Positions 42,840 to 51,805 of a DNA stretch of 64,000 nucleotides are shown in pieces. The stretch's first letter is position 1; each line of letters opens with the position of its first letter. Location: positions 1 through 64,000 of the forward strand of contig JBBRSD010000010.1 of the NCBI GenBank assembly GCA_038245725.1. Direction: 5' to 3'. The notes under the pieces were generated by a model that saw only the letters and a list, made by a program, of their open reading frames with translations, was not told the origin of the DNA and searched no databases. This DNA is from JBBRSD01 sp038245725 (GTDB taxonomy: Bacteria > Actinomycetota > Coriobacteriia > Anaerosomatales > JAAXUF01). Made by a program: the position numbers and the translations under genes.

Positions 42840-44243
42840 ATGAACAATCACAGCCGGAAGAGCGAATACACATCGAAGCGAGTGGTCACCACCTACGTGA
42901 CCACGAACGCCCTGTTCACACTGTCCACCTCGCTTATCTGGGCGATCAACACGCTCTTTCTGCTCTCGGCGGGACTCTCGCTCCCGATGGTCTTCGTCGT
43001 CAATGCCACGTTCACGGCAGCGCAGATGATCTGCGAGGTTCCGACCGGCGTCATCGCAGACACCCTTGGCCGCAAGATGTCGTTTCTTCTGTCAGTTGGA
43101 ACCTTGATGCTCTCAACGATCATCTACGTGCTGGCCGCCCAGCTGCACTGGGGCGTGCCGGGCTTCATCGTCGGAAGCGTCATCATCGGACTCGGCTACA
43201 CCTTCCAGACCGGCGCCGTCGATGCCTGGATGGTCGACGCGCTTTCCGAGACCGGCTTGGAGGGCTCGAGTGAGGAAGCTCTCGCTCGGGTCTTCGCGCT
43301 TTCGGGCGGGGTGTCTGGTGCCGTGCTCGTGGTGGGTCCGCTGCTCGGCGGTCTGCTCGGCCAGGTGAGCTTGTACTTGCCGTACTACCTGCGGGCGGGA
43401 GCGCTCGGGCTGACGTTCATCGCGGTAGTCGTGATGATGCGCGAGGTCGGGTTCACGCCGCGGAAGCTGACACTCGGGACGTTCGCAGCCGAGACAAGGG
43501 CGATCGGAGGCGCGGGAGTCAGGCACGGATGGCGCAACCGGGTCATCCGCCCGCTGCTCTGGATCTCCGCCGTGCAGGGGCTCTTCTTCGCTTACGGCTT
43601 CTACTCCCTCTCACCGTACCTGCTCGAACTCCTCGGCAGGAACTACATCTGGCTCACCGGCGCGGTGTTCTCGGCGTTCTCGCTCGCGAGCATCCTGGGC
43701 AACTTCTCGATCCGATGGGGCGTCATGAAGCGCCGAGACGGTTCGGCGCGATCGGCACCGAAGGCACTCGCGGCGATGGGGCTGGCACTCGCGGCGATCA
43801 TCGGGCTCATCGGCGTCGCGGGAATGGTGGCGCCTCGCATGATGGGCGCGGGACTCGTGCCGTTCTTCATCGTCGCGGCGCTGTGGGTGGGCGTCGGCTT
43901 CCTCTTCGGCATTGCAGGGCCTGTAGGCTCGTCCTACATCAACCAGCACATCCCGTCGGCCCAGCGCGCCACAGTGCTCTCGCTCAGCTCGCTGTTCGGG
44001 GATGGCGGCGGCGTCGTGGGGCAGCCCGTCTTCGGGTACGCGGCGGCAGGCTTCGGAATCGCGCCGACCTGGCTCGTGAGCGGCTTCCTCATGCTCGCCG
44101 TCGCGCCGCTGTACCGCATGAGCGGCCGCGCGGCCGAGAAGATCGGGCCACCGACGGCGTCTGAGCCCCAGCCCGGGGCCGGCGGCGTCCCCGAAATCAG
44201 CCCGCACGATATCGCAGCCGTCGGCGCGGAGCGCGAGAGCTGA
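42840..44243 (+). CDS. Major facilitator superfamily transporter
   Basis: This encodes 467 residues with about 12 membrane helices. The loop between helices 2 and 3 has the MFS signature form GVIADTLGRKMSF, and helix 1 starts TTYVTTNALFTLSTSLIWAI. The C-terminal half has QSLSPYLLELLGRNYIWLTG-like spacing, and the protein ends in a Pro/Glu-rich tail. Similar MFS proteins (YxiO/TMS-type) are drug or small-solute exporters, but substrate is not evident. ATG 42840 has GAGG only 2 nt upstream; the frame is open further up, through the tRNA terminator region, which makes earlier starts unlikely. Confidence 0.88.
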   Translation: MNNHSRKSEYTSKRVVTTYVTTNALFTLSTSLIWAINTLFLLSAGLSLPMVFVVNATFTAAQMICEVPTGVIADTLGRKMSFLLSVGTLMLSTIIYVLAAQLHWGVPGFIVGSVIIGLGYTFQTGAVDAWMVDALSETGLEGSSEEALARVFALSGGVSGAVLVVGPLLGGLLGQVSLYLPYYLRAGALGLTFIAVVVMMREVGFTPRKLTLGTFAAETRAIGGAGVRHGWRNRVIRPLLWISAVQGLFFAYGFYSLSPYLLELLGRNYIWLTGAVFSAFSLASILGNFSIRWGVMKRRDGSARSAPKALAAMGLALAAIIGLIGVAGMVAPRMMGAGLVPFFIVAALWVGVGFLFGIAGPVGSSYINQHIPSAQRATVLSLSSLFGDGGGVVGQPVFGYAAAGFGIAPTWLVSGFLMLAVAPLYRMSGRAAEKIGPPTASEPQPGAGGVPEISPHDIAAVGAERES

Positions 44244-44346
44244 CCGAGAGACCCCGCCGAGAACCGTCAGCGCCGACGAGGCGTCTTACGGGTACTGACC
44301 AAGACGACGTGCGTCCCGCACGCGTGCGACGTGAAGGAGAACGGCG

Positions 44347-45069
44347 ATGGCACTCAGGAACAGGCGAACCGCGGTCGCGGTGCTCACGGCGTTCGCAATC
44401 GCGCTCGTCGCACTTGTCGGATGCACGAGGGTCGTCACCGCCCCGGCGGGCTCGGCCGCCAATACCGTGACCGCGTCAGGCACCGGCACTGTGCAGGCCA
44501 CGCCTGACACGGCGCTGATGTCGTTCGGTGTCACCGTGAACAACGCCAACGCCAAGACTGCGCTCGACGACGCCTCGAAGATCGCCTCGCAGATAACTTC
44601 CGCCGTTCAGAAGCCGGGCGTCGCGCTCAAGGACATACAAACGCAGAACGTGAGCGTCTTCCCGCAGACGACCGGCCAGGGCGGCAAGCAGATCATCACG
44701 AGCTACCAGGCCTCTCTCTCCATCCAGGTGAAGGTGCGCGACATCGGCAAGCTCGGTGACGTCATCACGGCGGCGAACGCTGGCGGCGCGAACAGCATCA
44801 ACGGGCCGTCCTTCACCGTCGCCGACCCCGCCCCCTTCCGAGCCAAGGCGATCGAGAAGGCCGTAGCGGACGCGCGCAAGAGCGCCGAGGCGATGGCCAA
44901 GGCGGCGGGAAAGAGCGTGGGCGGCGTGCTGAGCATCAGCTCGAGTGATGCCGGCGCCCTGCCCGGCTTGGGCTTCGACACAGCCGAGGCGACCGCCAAA
45001 GGCGTCCCGATCCAGCCCGGCCAACTCGACATCGCATCGAACGTCACCGTGATCTTCGAGCTCAAATAG
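44347..45069 (+). CDS. SIMPL domain lipoprotein
   Basis: This encodes 240 residues from an ATG with GAAGGAGA upstream. A lipoprotein signal ends LVALVGCTRVV. The SIMPL (Oscillin-like/BP26) domain follows: VTASGTGTVQATPDTALMSF at its start, QTQNVSVFPQTTGQGG, SYQASLSIQVKVRDIGKLGD, and ARKSAEAMAKAAGKSVGGVL near the end. SIMPL proteins form ring- or channel-like oligomers at the envelope and have been linked to oxidative stress tolerance; the function is not settled. It sits alone between the MFS gene and the LOG-like gene. Confidence 0.9.
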   Translation: MALRNRRTAVAVLTAFAIALVALVGCTRVVTAPAGSAANTVTASGTGTVQATPDTALMSFGVTVNNANAKTALDDASKIASQITSAVQKPGVALKDIQTQNVSVFPQTTGQGGKQIITSYQASLSIQVKVRDIGKLGDVITAANAGGANSINGPSFTVADPAPFRAKAIEKAVADARKSAEAMAKAAGKSVGGVLSISSSDAGALPGLGFDTAEATAKGVPIQPGQLDIASNVTVIFELK

Positions 45070-45103
45070 CCGCGGCAGAGCAAACGTCTCGGAGGTGGAG
45101 CAC

Positions 45104-45598
45104 GTGCGGACGGTCATCGGTGTGATGGGTGGGGCATTGGCAAGCCCGGACGTGCTCGCCAACGCACGCGAACTCGGCCGCCTCATCGCGCTCGAGAAGT
45201 GGGTGCTGGTCACCGGCGGCCGCGATGCCGGCGTGATGGCCGAGGCGTCGCGAGGCGCCTCTGACGCCGGCGGCCTCGTCATCGGCGTGCTGCCCGGCGA
45301 CTCGACCGAGGGCATCGCTCCCCACGTCGACGTCGCCATCCCCACCGGCATGGGCGACGCCCGCAACGCCATCAACGTACTGGCGAGCCAGGTCGTCATT
45401 GCACTGCCCGGCGGCGCCGGCACCGTCTCGGAGATCGCGCTCGCCCTGAAGAGCTGCCGCCCCGTCGTCCTTCTCGGCTTCCCGCTGGGCACGCCGTTCG
45501 AGCGCTACTACATGACCGGACGCCTCGTCGACGCCGAGACCCCCGCCGATGCGGTTGCGATCGCGACCTCGTTCCTCTCCGACAAAGAACTCGCGTAA
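45104..45598 (+). CDS. SLOG/LOG-like Rossmann protein (TIGR00725-like)
   Basis: This encodes 164 residues. GTG 45104 is chosen because GGAGG lies 8 nt upstream; a GTG at 45095 overlaps that site. The sequence has the LOG-type pattern IGVMGGALASPDVL, VTGGRDAGVMAEASRGASDAG, LVIGVLPGD, MGDARNAINVLAS and ALPGGAGTVSEIALAL, the last being the nucleotide/phosphoribosyl-binding PGG-x-GT-x-x-E. Such proteins are often mis-annotated as lysine decarboxylases; some bind nucleotides or release cytokinin-like bases. A physiological substrate here is unknown. Confidence 0.85.
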   Translation: MRTVIGVMGGALASPDVLANARELGRLIALEKWVLVTGGRDAGVMAEASRGASDAGGLVIGVLPGDSTEGIAPHVDVAIPTGMGDARNAINVLASQVVIALPGGAGTVSEIALALKSCRPVVLLGFPLGTPFERYYMTGRLVDAETPADAVAIATSFLSDKELA

Positions 45599-45881
45599 GC
45601 CTCGCCGAGACCGGGCATTGCCAGTGCTGCGCGTCCGAGACTCCGCTGGCCGAAGCCTGCCGCGCGGTTACCGACATTTTCCACTCTCGTGCTTGCCCGA
45701 GCGCAGCACCTCTGCCTACGATGAACCGGTCTCAGGTGACCGGTCCTCTTGGCCCGAGACGTGCAGGGGTAGGGTCGTGCCAAGCCGCGCCGGGGCGGAC
45801 GCGGGGCGGATTCGTCACGTCGGCTCGAACACAGGCGTCTCGGATCACCTCATCAACGCTGCTACCGTGTTGGAGGCAACC

Positions 45882-46145
45882 ATGTCTACGTGCAAGTACA
45901 CCGGCATATGCGCATTCTTCACAGATGCGGTGGGCTACTCACCCGATCTCTGGGAAGAGATGAAAGCCATCTACTGTCATGGTGACTGGAAGACCTGTGC
46001 GCGACTCGAAGCGGCCGGGTTCCTGGCGCTCGAGGACATCCCGGACGAACTCCTGCCAAGCGACTTCGGGCGCGTCAAGGAACTCGCCCGGAGCGCCGAG
46101 GCTGCGCACACTCCCCCCACGACGCTCGAGACTGAACGCCTGTAG
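45882..46145 (+). CDS. Small Cys-rich conserved hypothetical protein
   Basis: This encodes 87 residues from an ATG with GGAGG 5 nt upstream. The N-terminal half has four regularly placed Cys: C4 and C9 (CKYTGICAFF), then C32 and C38 (YCHGDWKTCARLEAAG). The same arrangement (C-x5-C-x-FF ... YC-x-GD-x-x-x-CAR) is familiar from an uncharacterised family in anaerobic bacteria and could bind zinc or an iron-sulfur cluster. The C-terminal half is acidic and helical (LEDIPDELLPSDFGRVKELA). The function is unknown. The preceding 45599-45881 has no gene, only an ACCGGT palindromic hairpin at 45725-45745. Confidence 0.7.
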   Translation: MSTCKYTGICAFFTDAVGYSPDLWEEMKAIYCHGDWKTCARLEAAGFLALEDIPDELLPSDFGRVKELARSAEAAHTPPTTLETERL

Positions 46146-46184
46146 CTCGTCCACGAGGCGTCGCCTGTGGGTCGGAGCCGCAGC

Positions 46185-48599
46185 CTAGCGGCGCGGGCCT
46201 CCGCCGGGCCCAAGACCGTGCCCTCCGAACGCGTTGCGCATCGCTGTGAGCACCTTGCCCGCGTAGCTGGGGACCTTCTCGGACTGCTCGCGGAATGCGA
46301 GCGATCCGCTGATGATCGGTAGCGGAACTCCCAGGTCACGCGCGGTCTCGATCGTCCATGCGCCTTCGCCCGTATGCCCCACGATCCCGCTCACGCCCTC
46401 CAGGTCGCTTCCAAGCTCCGCGAACGCCTCGCCGAGCCACCCCACGAGCCGCGACTCGACGACGCTTCCGTGCTGGTAGACCGCGGTGACCTCCTCGAGA
46501 TCGAGATCGAACGGGCCGTCATGCATGACTTGGAACCCCTCGGCGATCGCCTGCATCATGCCGTACTCGATACCGTTGTGGACCATCTTCACGAAGTGGC
46601 CGGCGCCGTGCCCGTCGAAGAAACGATAGCCGCCCGGCAGCGCCACATCGGCGAACATCGCTTCACTCGCCGAGAAGACCTCGGGGTCGCCGCCGATCAT
46701 CAGGCACGCCCCGTTGCGCGCGCCTGCGGGGCCGCCGCTCGTGCCGCAGTCGAGGAAGTGGATGCCGAGCTCAGCGAGACGCTCGGCGCGCGGCGCCGCG
46801 TCGCGCCAGAAGCTGTTGCCGCCGTCGATGACGGTGTCGCCTGGTGCGAGCAGCTCGGCAAGGCCCCCCGAGCCCTCACCGTCGGCTCCGAACAGCAGCG
46901 CATCCACGGGTGCGCCCTCGGGCACCATCAGCCAGATGACGCGCGGCGTCGGCAACTCGGCGGCCAGCTCCCGCAGGGTCGGCGCCGGCAGCAGCCCGTC
47001 GGCGGCCATCGCCGTCGCGACCTCGCCGTGCCGGTTCCACCCGACGACGCGCCACCCGTTGTCGAGCAGGTTGCGAGCAAGCCCGGCGCCCATCTTGCCG
47101 AGGCCGGCCACGCCCACCGCCCCTCGCCTGCCACGAGCGGCCATCGCCTCCTGGGCCCTGGCCACGATCTCCGAAGTGTCCGGCGCGTACTTCGCGAGCG
47201 GAACGAGCCCGGCTTCCCAGCCGTCCACGATTGGATCGATGAAGCGCCAGCCGGCATCGATCTCACGGGTCGAGACGAACAGCGTCTGGTCGCCCTCGAA
47301 CGCGTCGTAGAGAAGCTTCGCGTACTCCTCGACGTACTGGGCCTTCTCGGACTTCTCGTAGAGGAAGAAGCTGAAGGTTCGTTCCTCGAGCTCGTCCTCG
47401 AAGCCAGGCTTCTTCGCGTAGAAGACGATCTCGATGCGGTCTGACGGCTCCAGCGTGAAGACGATGCGGTTCGTGAAGGTCTGCTCGGGGTCGCACATGA
47501 TGCAGGAATCCGGACGACGCATCGTGACGGTGATGTCCTTGCGAGCCTCGCCCATGCGCTTGCCGGACTGCATCGTGACTGGCACACCCGCCCACCGCGT
47601 GCCGGTCAGGTGGGTGCGAACCAGGAAGTACGTTTCCGTCTCGGAATCGACCGCTACTCCTTTGATGTCGCGGAAGCCCTCGGACTGCGCGCGGAAGGTG
47701 CTGTCGGCGACCTCGCCGGTCGTCATCGGCCTGAGCGATTCGATGAGCGTCGCGCGAGCGTCGCGGATGTCGTCAGCGGCCGAGGACGCCGGCTGCTCCA
47801 TTGCCACGAGCGCGAGCATCTGCAGCAAGTGGTTCTGACCGACGTCGCGCAACGCCCCGACAGCGTCGTAGAACGCGCCGCGCTTCTCGGCGCCGATCGA
47901 TTCGAGGAGCGTGATGTCGATCGACTCGATGGCCTCGCGGTTCCACTCGCACTCGAAGAGGTTGTTCGTGAAGCGGAAGTTCATGATGCCCTGGAGCATC
48001 TCTTTGGCGAGGTAGTGGTCGATGCGGTAGATCTGCTCCTCTCGGAAGAGGCTGCCGAGAAGGGTGTCGAGGTCGCGCGCCGTGTCGCGGTCGTCGCCGA
48101 ACGGCTTCTCCACGAGCACGCGCGTCCAGCCGGTCAGGTCGCTGCACTCGATCGTAAGCCCGCTGGTCGCGAGGTTGCGGAAGATCAGCTCGTAGTTCTC
48201 CGGCGGCACCGCAAGGTAGAAGAGCTTGTTGGCGCATACGCCCCACTCGGTCTGGATACGCCCGAGATGCTTCAGCGTGTCCGCATAGGCGGCCGCGTCA
48301 TGGAACTCGCCCGGCTGGTACTCGAAGAGTTCGAGGAATGCCTCGACGTCGGCCGGATCGGCGTGGGCCGCGCGCTCGGCAAGGATGCCCCGGACGTGGG
48401 CGCGCAGCTCCTCGTTGCCCCATTCGCGTCGACCGAACCCTACGACCCTCAGCTTGTGCGGCAGCTGTCCTTTCTGCCGCAGGTGATAGAGGGACGGCAC
48501 GACCTTGCGCGCCATGAGATCGCCGGTGGGGCCGAAGACGACGAGGATGGTGGGTGCGAGTTCGGCGCGCGTCGCTATGGTGTGCTCCTGCGCTGACAT
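46185..48599 (-). CDS. Fused glucose-6-phosphate dehydrogenase and 6-phosphogluconate dehydrogenase
   Basis: This is one uninterrupted frame of 804 residues. Residues 1 to about 490 are G6PDH: VVFGPTGDLMARKVVPSLY (nucleotide loop), RVLVEKPFGDD, RIDHYLAKEMLQ with the catalytic His, and a C-terminal IVDGWEAGLVPLAKY end. From about residue 495, after a short AQEAMAARGRRG linker, a 6PGDH of the short NAD-type begins: VGVAGLGKMGAGLARNLLD, VWLMVPEG-like IWLMVPEGAPVD, GTSGGPAGARNGACLMIGG and HFVKMVHNGIEYGMM. It would join the two dehydrogenase steps of the oxidative pentose phosphate pathway; the lactonase is missing. Normally these are separate zwf and gnd genes. ATG 48599 has only a weak upstream site. 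Confidence 0.93.
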   Translation of the reverse strand: MSAQEHTIATRAELAPTILVVFGPTGDLMARKVVPSLYHLRQKGQLPHKLRVVGFGRREWGNEELRAHVRGILAERAAHADPADVEAFLELFEYQPGEFHDAAAYADTLKHLGRIQTEWGVCANKLFYLAVPPENYELIFRNLATSGLTIECSDLTGWTRVLVEKPFGDDRDTARDLDTLLGSLFREEQIYRIDHYLAKEMLQGIMNFRFTNNLFECEWNREAIESIDITLLESIGAEKRGAFYDAVGALRDVGQNHLLQMLALVAMEQPASSAADDIRDARATLIESLRPMTTGEVADSTFRAQSEGFRDIKGVAVDSETETYFLVRTHLTGTRWAGVPVTMQSGKRMGEARKDITVTMRRPDSCIMCDPEQTFTNRIVFTLEPSDRIEIVFYAKKPGFEDELEERTFSFFLYEKSEKAQYVEEYAKLLYDAFEGDQTLFVSTREIDAGWRFIDPIVDGWEAGLVPLAKYAPDTSEIVARAQEAMAARGRRGAVGVAGLGKMGAGLARNLLDNGWRVVGWNRHGEVATAMAADGLLPAPTLRELAAELPTPRVIWLMVPEGAPVDALLFGADGEGSGGLAELLAPGDTVIDGGNSFWRDAAPRAERLAELGIHFLDCGTSGGPAGARNGACLMIGGDPEVFSASEAMFADVALPGGYRFFDGHGAGHFVKMVHNGIEYGMMQAIAEGFQVMHDGPFDLDLEEVTAVYQHGSVVESRLVGWLGEAFAELGSDLEGVSGIVGHTGEGAWTIETARDLGVPLPIISGSLAFREQSEKVPSYAGKVLTAMRNAFGGHGLGPGGGPRR

Positions 48600-48773
48600 G
48601 AGGATTCGCTCTCTCGGGATGACGGGATGTACGCAGGGAATATGCCCAGCCGGAGGCGCAAGACGCACAGAACGCGGCTCACCCGCCGGTCCGGCGCAGG
48701 CGTTGCTGGCCTCACGACCGGGGAATCCTCATCATGGAAGCGCGACCGCACCGCCTATTCCCGGAGGCCCACC

Positions 48774-49565
48774 CTGCCCCGCATCATCGACATCCACACC
48801 CACGCGTGGCCCGACGGCGTCGCCGAGAAGGCCGTTGCGTCGCTCACGAGCAAGGGGACGCTCACGCCGTCTTACGACGGCACGATCGCCGGGCTTCTCG
48901 GCGACATGGAGCGGACCGGAGTCGACGTGTCGGTCATACAGCCGGTGGCGACCAAGGCGCGCCAGGTAACCGGCATCAACGACTGGGTCGCGTCGATCGC
49001 GAGCTCGCGCGTGGTGCCGTTCGGCGCGATGCATCCGGACCTCGAGGACCCGGCCGATGAGATCGCGCGGATGGCCTCGCTCGGACTTCGAGGCTTCAAG
49101 ATGCACCCCGAGCACCAGTCCTTCGCCCCTGACGAGCCGCGGCTCGCGCCGGTCTACGAGGCTGCGGTCGAACACGACATGACGGTGCTGTTCCACGCGG
49201 GTCGCGACGAGCTCCACGACACGCTTCACGGCACGCCGGAGTCGTTCGCGAACCTGCTCGACGGCTTCCCGCGGCTGCGGATCGTCCTCGCGCACCTAGG
49301 CGGATACCGCGTCTGGAACCACGTCGCCGAGGTCCTCGTCGGTCGCAACGTCTACCTCGACACCGCCTACACTCTCGGCCATCTGCCCGACGCCGACTTC
49401 GTCGAGATCGTGCACGCCCACGGTGCCGAGAAGGTGCTGTTCGGCAGCGACGGCCCGTGGACTGACGCCGCGGCCGAGATCGCGTGGCTACGCAGCCTGC
49501 CCCTGCGCGAAGGCGTCATCGACGCCGTTCTCGGCGAGAACGCGGAGCGGTTGCTCGCGCTCTGA
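48774..49565 (+). CDS. Amidohydrolase (COG2159-like metal-dependent hydrolase), apparent CTG start
   Basis: This encodes 263 residues. The first plausible residue is a CTG at 48774 placed 6 nt after GGAGG; the frame upstream has no reasonable ATG, GTG or TTG near. Metal-binding motifs: IIDIHTHAWPDG (two His), GFKMHPEHQSFAPDEP, VLFHAGRDE, IVLAHLGG and the terminal LFGSDGPW Asp. The TIM-barrel amidohydrolase family includes decarboxylases and hydrolases; no specific substrate is indicated. It is divergent from the zwf-gnd fusion and convergent with the multicopper oxidase. Confidence 0.85.
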   Translation: MPRIIDIHTHAWPDGVAEKAVASLTSKGTLTPSYDGTIAGLLGDMERTGVDVSVIQPVATKARQVTGINDWVASIASSRVVPFGAMHPDLEDPADEIARMASLGLRGFKMHPEHQSFAPDEPRLAPVYEAAVEHDMTVLFHAGRDELHDTLHGTPESFANLLDGFPRLRIVLAHLGGYRVWNHVAEVLVGRNVYLDTAYTLGHLPDADFVEIVHAHGAEKVLFGSDGPWTDAAAEIAWLRSLPLREGVIDAVLGENAERLLAL

Positions 49566-49592
49566 GAGCTCGACCGCGGCAAGCTCCACGTG

Positions 49593-49630
49593 CGTAGGGG
49601 CCGCGCCTCTTGCGAGGAACGGCCCCTACG
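49593..49630. terminator. Bidirectional terminator between amidohydrolase and multicopper oxidase genes
   Basis: CGTAGGGGCCG (49593-49603) pairs perfectly over 11 bp with CGGCCCCTACG (49620-49630); the inner CCTC/GAGG can extend the stem. It lies between two convergent genes. Confidence 0.85.
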
Positions 49631-49651
49631 GTATGCGCTTGTTACCCCTCG

Positions 49652-51625
49652 TTAGCGTGGGATCTTCGGGGCCTCCTCGAGGAGGCGGTAGGGGCGCATC
49701 ATCTCGTTGTCTTCGTGATCGATGATGTGACAGTGCCAGACGTAGCCCGGCGCGGCGCTCGGGTCGAAGCCGTAGTCACTCGTGCCATCGATCGGCGCGA
49801 ATCGCACGACGATAGTGCTGACTTCGCCGGGGCTCATGCGGACCGTGTCCTTCCAGCCGCGCTCGTTTGCCGCGCCGCCCTTCGGCAATCCCTGTAGGTA
49901 CGGCGTCGGGTCGACCGGCGTGTAGGCCGTATGGCCGGAGTCGTTGGCGTTCACGCCGTCGAATGGCATCGTGCCATTAGCCGCGACAAATGCCAGCCCG
50001 TACGCAGTTGCATCGAACGCCTGCCGGCTGACCAGTTGAAACTGCGTCAGGTGCAGGTGGATCGGGTGCGTGTCCATCGTCGTGTTCACGATCTTCCAGA
50101 TCTCTGTCGTCCCTACCACGGGCATCTCTGAGACCGGGGCGGCGAAGTCGGTCAGATTGAGCATGACCTTGAGCGGACCGTTGGGGCTCTCGAACTCGTT
50201 CAGAGTCAGGACTCGAGTCTTCGCTGGGGCGTGCACATTGAGCGACGGAAATATCTTGAGCGACGAGTTGAGCGGGTTCGTCGGGAACGCCCACACCTTC
50301 GGCGCCTGCTGGCGGACCCGGAATTCCATGATTTGCGCGGTGGTGTCTGGATTCACGGGATCGCCCGTGGGGGCGGGTGCGCGGTTGTCATTGTAGAGTC
50401 GAACTTTCTTCCCGGCGTAGGCCGAGAAGTCGATGACGACCTCGCAGCGCTCGCCAGGTGCCATAACGAGTCGGCCGTTTCTGTTGCTCCATGTGCTCAT
50501 CTTCACCGGCCTGTGGAGATAGCCGCCGTCCGTCGCGATCTGATTGATCGTGGGCGACCACCATGTGGGGTGGTCGCTTGGAGCGAGATGCATCCGGTAG
50601 AAGCGCGCGTTGGAACCGTTGAGTATCCGGAATCTGTACGCCCTGGGCTCCACGACCAGGTACGGCCACACCTTTCCGTTGACCAGGATATGGTCGCCGA
50701 AGAACTCGGGTGCCCAGAACGGGTTCACGGTCGGGTTATTCGACACCGCGGGGAAGTACAGCTGGCTGTCGGTGTCGAACATGCGGTCTTGGATGACGAG
50801 CGGAATATCGAGCGGCACCCCATGGCCGTCATGGCCGCTCGGGAGACCCTTTGGCGAATGCCCCGGGTCGGTGACCACGTACGCGCCAGCGAGTCCCATG
50901 TACACGTTGAGCCGGGTCATACCCATCGCGTGGTCGTGGTACCAGATCGTCGACTCAGGCTGGCCGTTCGCGTAGCGGTAGATCTTGTGCGACCACGACG
51001 AGCCCGTCTGCTCCCAGTCCGGCGTGAACCATCCATTGGGACCACCATCGCTTTGCGGTTCGACCTCGGCTCCGTGAACGTGAGGCACCATCGGGACCGA
51101 TTGCAGCGTGTAATCAAACGTCGACGCTCCGGAGCCATTGATCGGGAACGGCCCAGGCATCATGTTGTCGCCGAGAGGAGCGGCCCAGTCGAGCGAGGGG
51201 TCGACCGGAAGCGGGTGCGGGATGGGATCTCCGCTTGCGTTCTTGAGCTCGTTGGACCACTTGACCCGGATGGGCGAGCCCTTCCTCACGACGAAGGACG
51301 GGCCGAGATACGTCGGCTCGGCACTGGCGCCCTGCACGAATCCATGCGGCCGATAGCCCCATGCTTTGGTCGGCTCCATCTGGCTGTGCACACTGGCGGT
51401 GAGCGGATACGCACCGACTTCGTAGTAGCTGGCCGAGCCATGCGCCGTAGGCATCACGCCCAGAATGGGCAGCTTGTCGACGTACTTCGTCAGATTCAAC
51501 GGGTTGGCCGGCGGAGCCTGCCCGAGAAGACTGAAAGCAAGAGCCCTATCAACCGCCTCGATCGGAATCAGCATCCCCGCCCCCACGGCGGCACCTAACT
51601 TGACGAACTCGCGCCTCGACAACAT
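49652..51625 (-). CDS. Tat-exported multicopper oxidase (CotA-like)
   Basis: This encodes 657 residues starting LSRREFVKLGAAVGAG, a twin-arginine signal. The copper ligand motifs appear in order: HVHGAEVEPQSDGGPNG, WYHDHAMGMTRLNVY, HPIHLHLTQFQLV and HCHIIDHEDNEMM (type 1/2/3 ligands, with a Met beyond the last His as axial ligand). Architecture and length match CotA/bilirubin-oxidase-like laccases. It oxidises phenolics or metals with reduction of O2 to water outside the membrane, an odd partner for an anaerobic gene set and perhaps used in oxygen or copper defence. It is followed by a bidirectional terminator. Confidence 0.95.
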   Translation of the reverse strand: MLSRREFVKLGAAVGAGMLIPIEAVDRALAFSLLGQAPPANPLNLTKYVDKLPILGVMPTAHGSASYYEVGAYPLTASVHSQMEPTKAWGYRPHGFVQGASAEPTYLGPSFVVRKGSPIRVKWSNELKNASGDPIPHPLPVDPSLDWAAPLGDNMMPGPFPINGSGASTFDYTLQSVPMVPHVHGAEVEPQSDGGPNGWFTPDWEQTGSSWSHKIYRYANGQPESTIWYHDHAMGMTRLNVYMGLAGAYVVTDPGHSPKGLPSGHDGHGVPLDIPLVIQDRMFDTDSQLYFPAVSNNPTVNPFWAPEFFGDHILVNGKVWPYLVVEPRAYRFRILNGSNARFYRMHLAPSDHPTWWSPTINQIATDGGYLHRPVKMSTWSNRNGRLVMAPGERCEVVIDFSAYAGKKVRLYNDNRAPAPTGDPVNPDTTAQIMEFRVRQQAPKVWAFPTNPLNSSLKIFPSLNVHAPAKTRVLTLNEFESPNGPLKVMLNLTDFAAPVSEMPVVGTTEIWKIVNTTMDTHPIHLHLTQFQLVSRQAFDATAYGLAFVAANGTMPFDGVNANDSGHTAYTPVDPTPYLQGLPKGGAANERGWKDTVRMSPGEVSTIVVRFAPIDGTSDYGFDPSAAPGYVWHCHIIDHEDNEMMRPYRLLEEAPKIPR

Positions 51626-51805
51626 GCGTTAGTCCCCTCTCCGTTGGCACTTTTGCACCGCAACATTGTGATGGGGAGACGCCTGTGTTCTTAGCAGATC
51701 CCGACGTCATCCGCTTCCCTTACAGGAAGATGTTCAAGCAAAGCTTTGACGAAACGGCGAGCAAGCGTGTGTGCACGGATTCGAACGGCGAATATGCGGT
51801 AGGCG

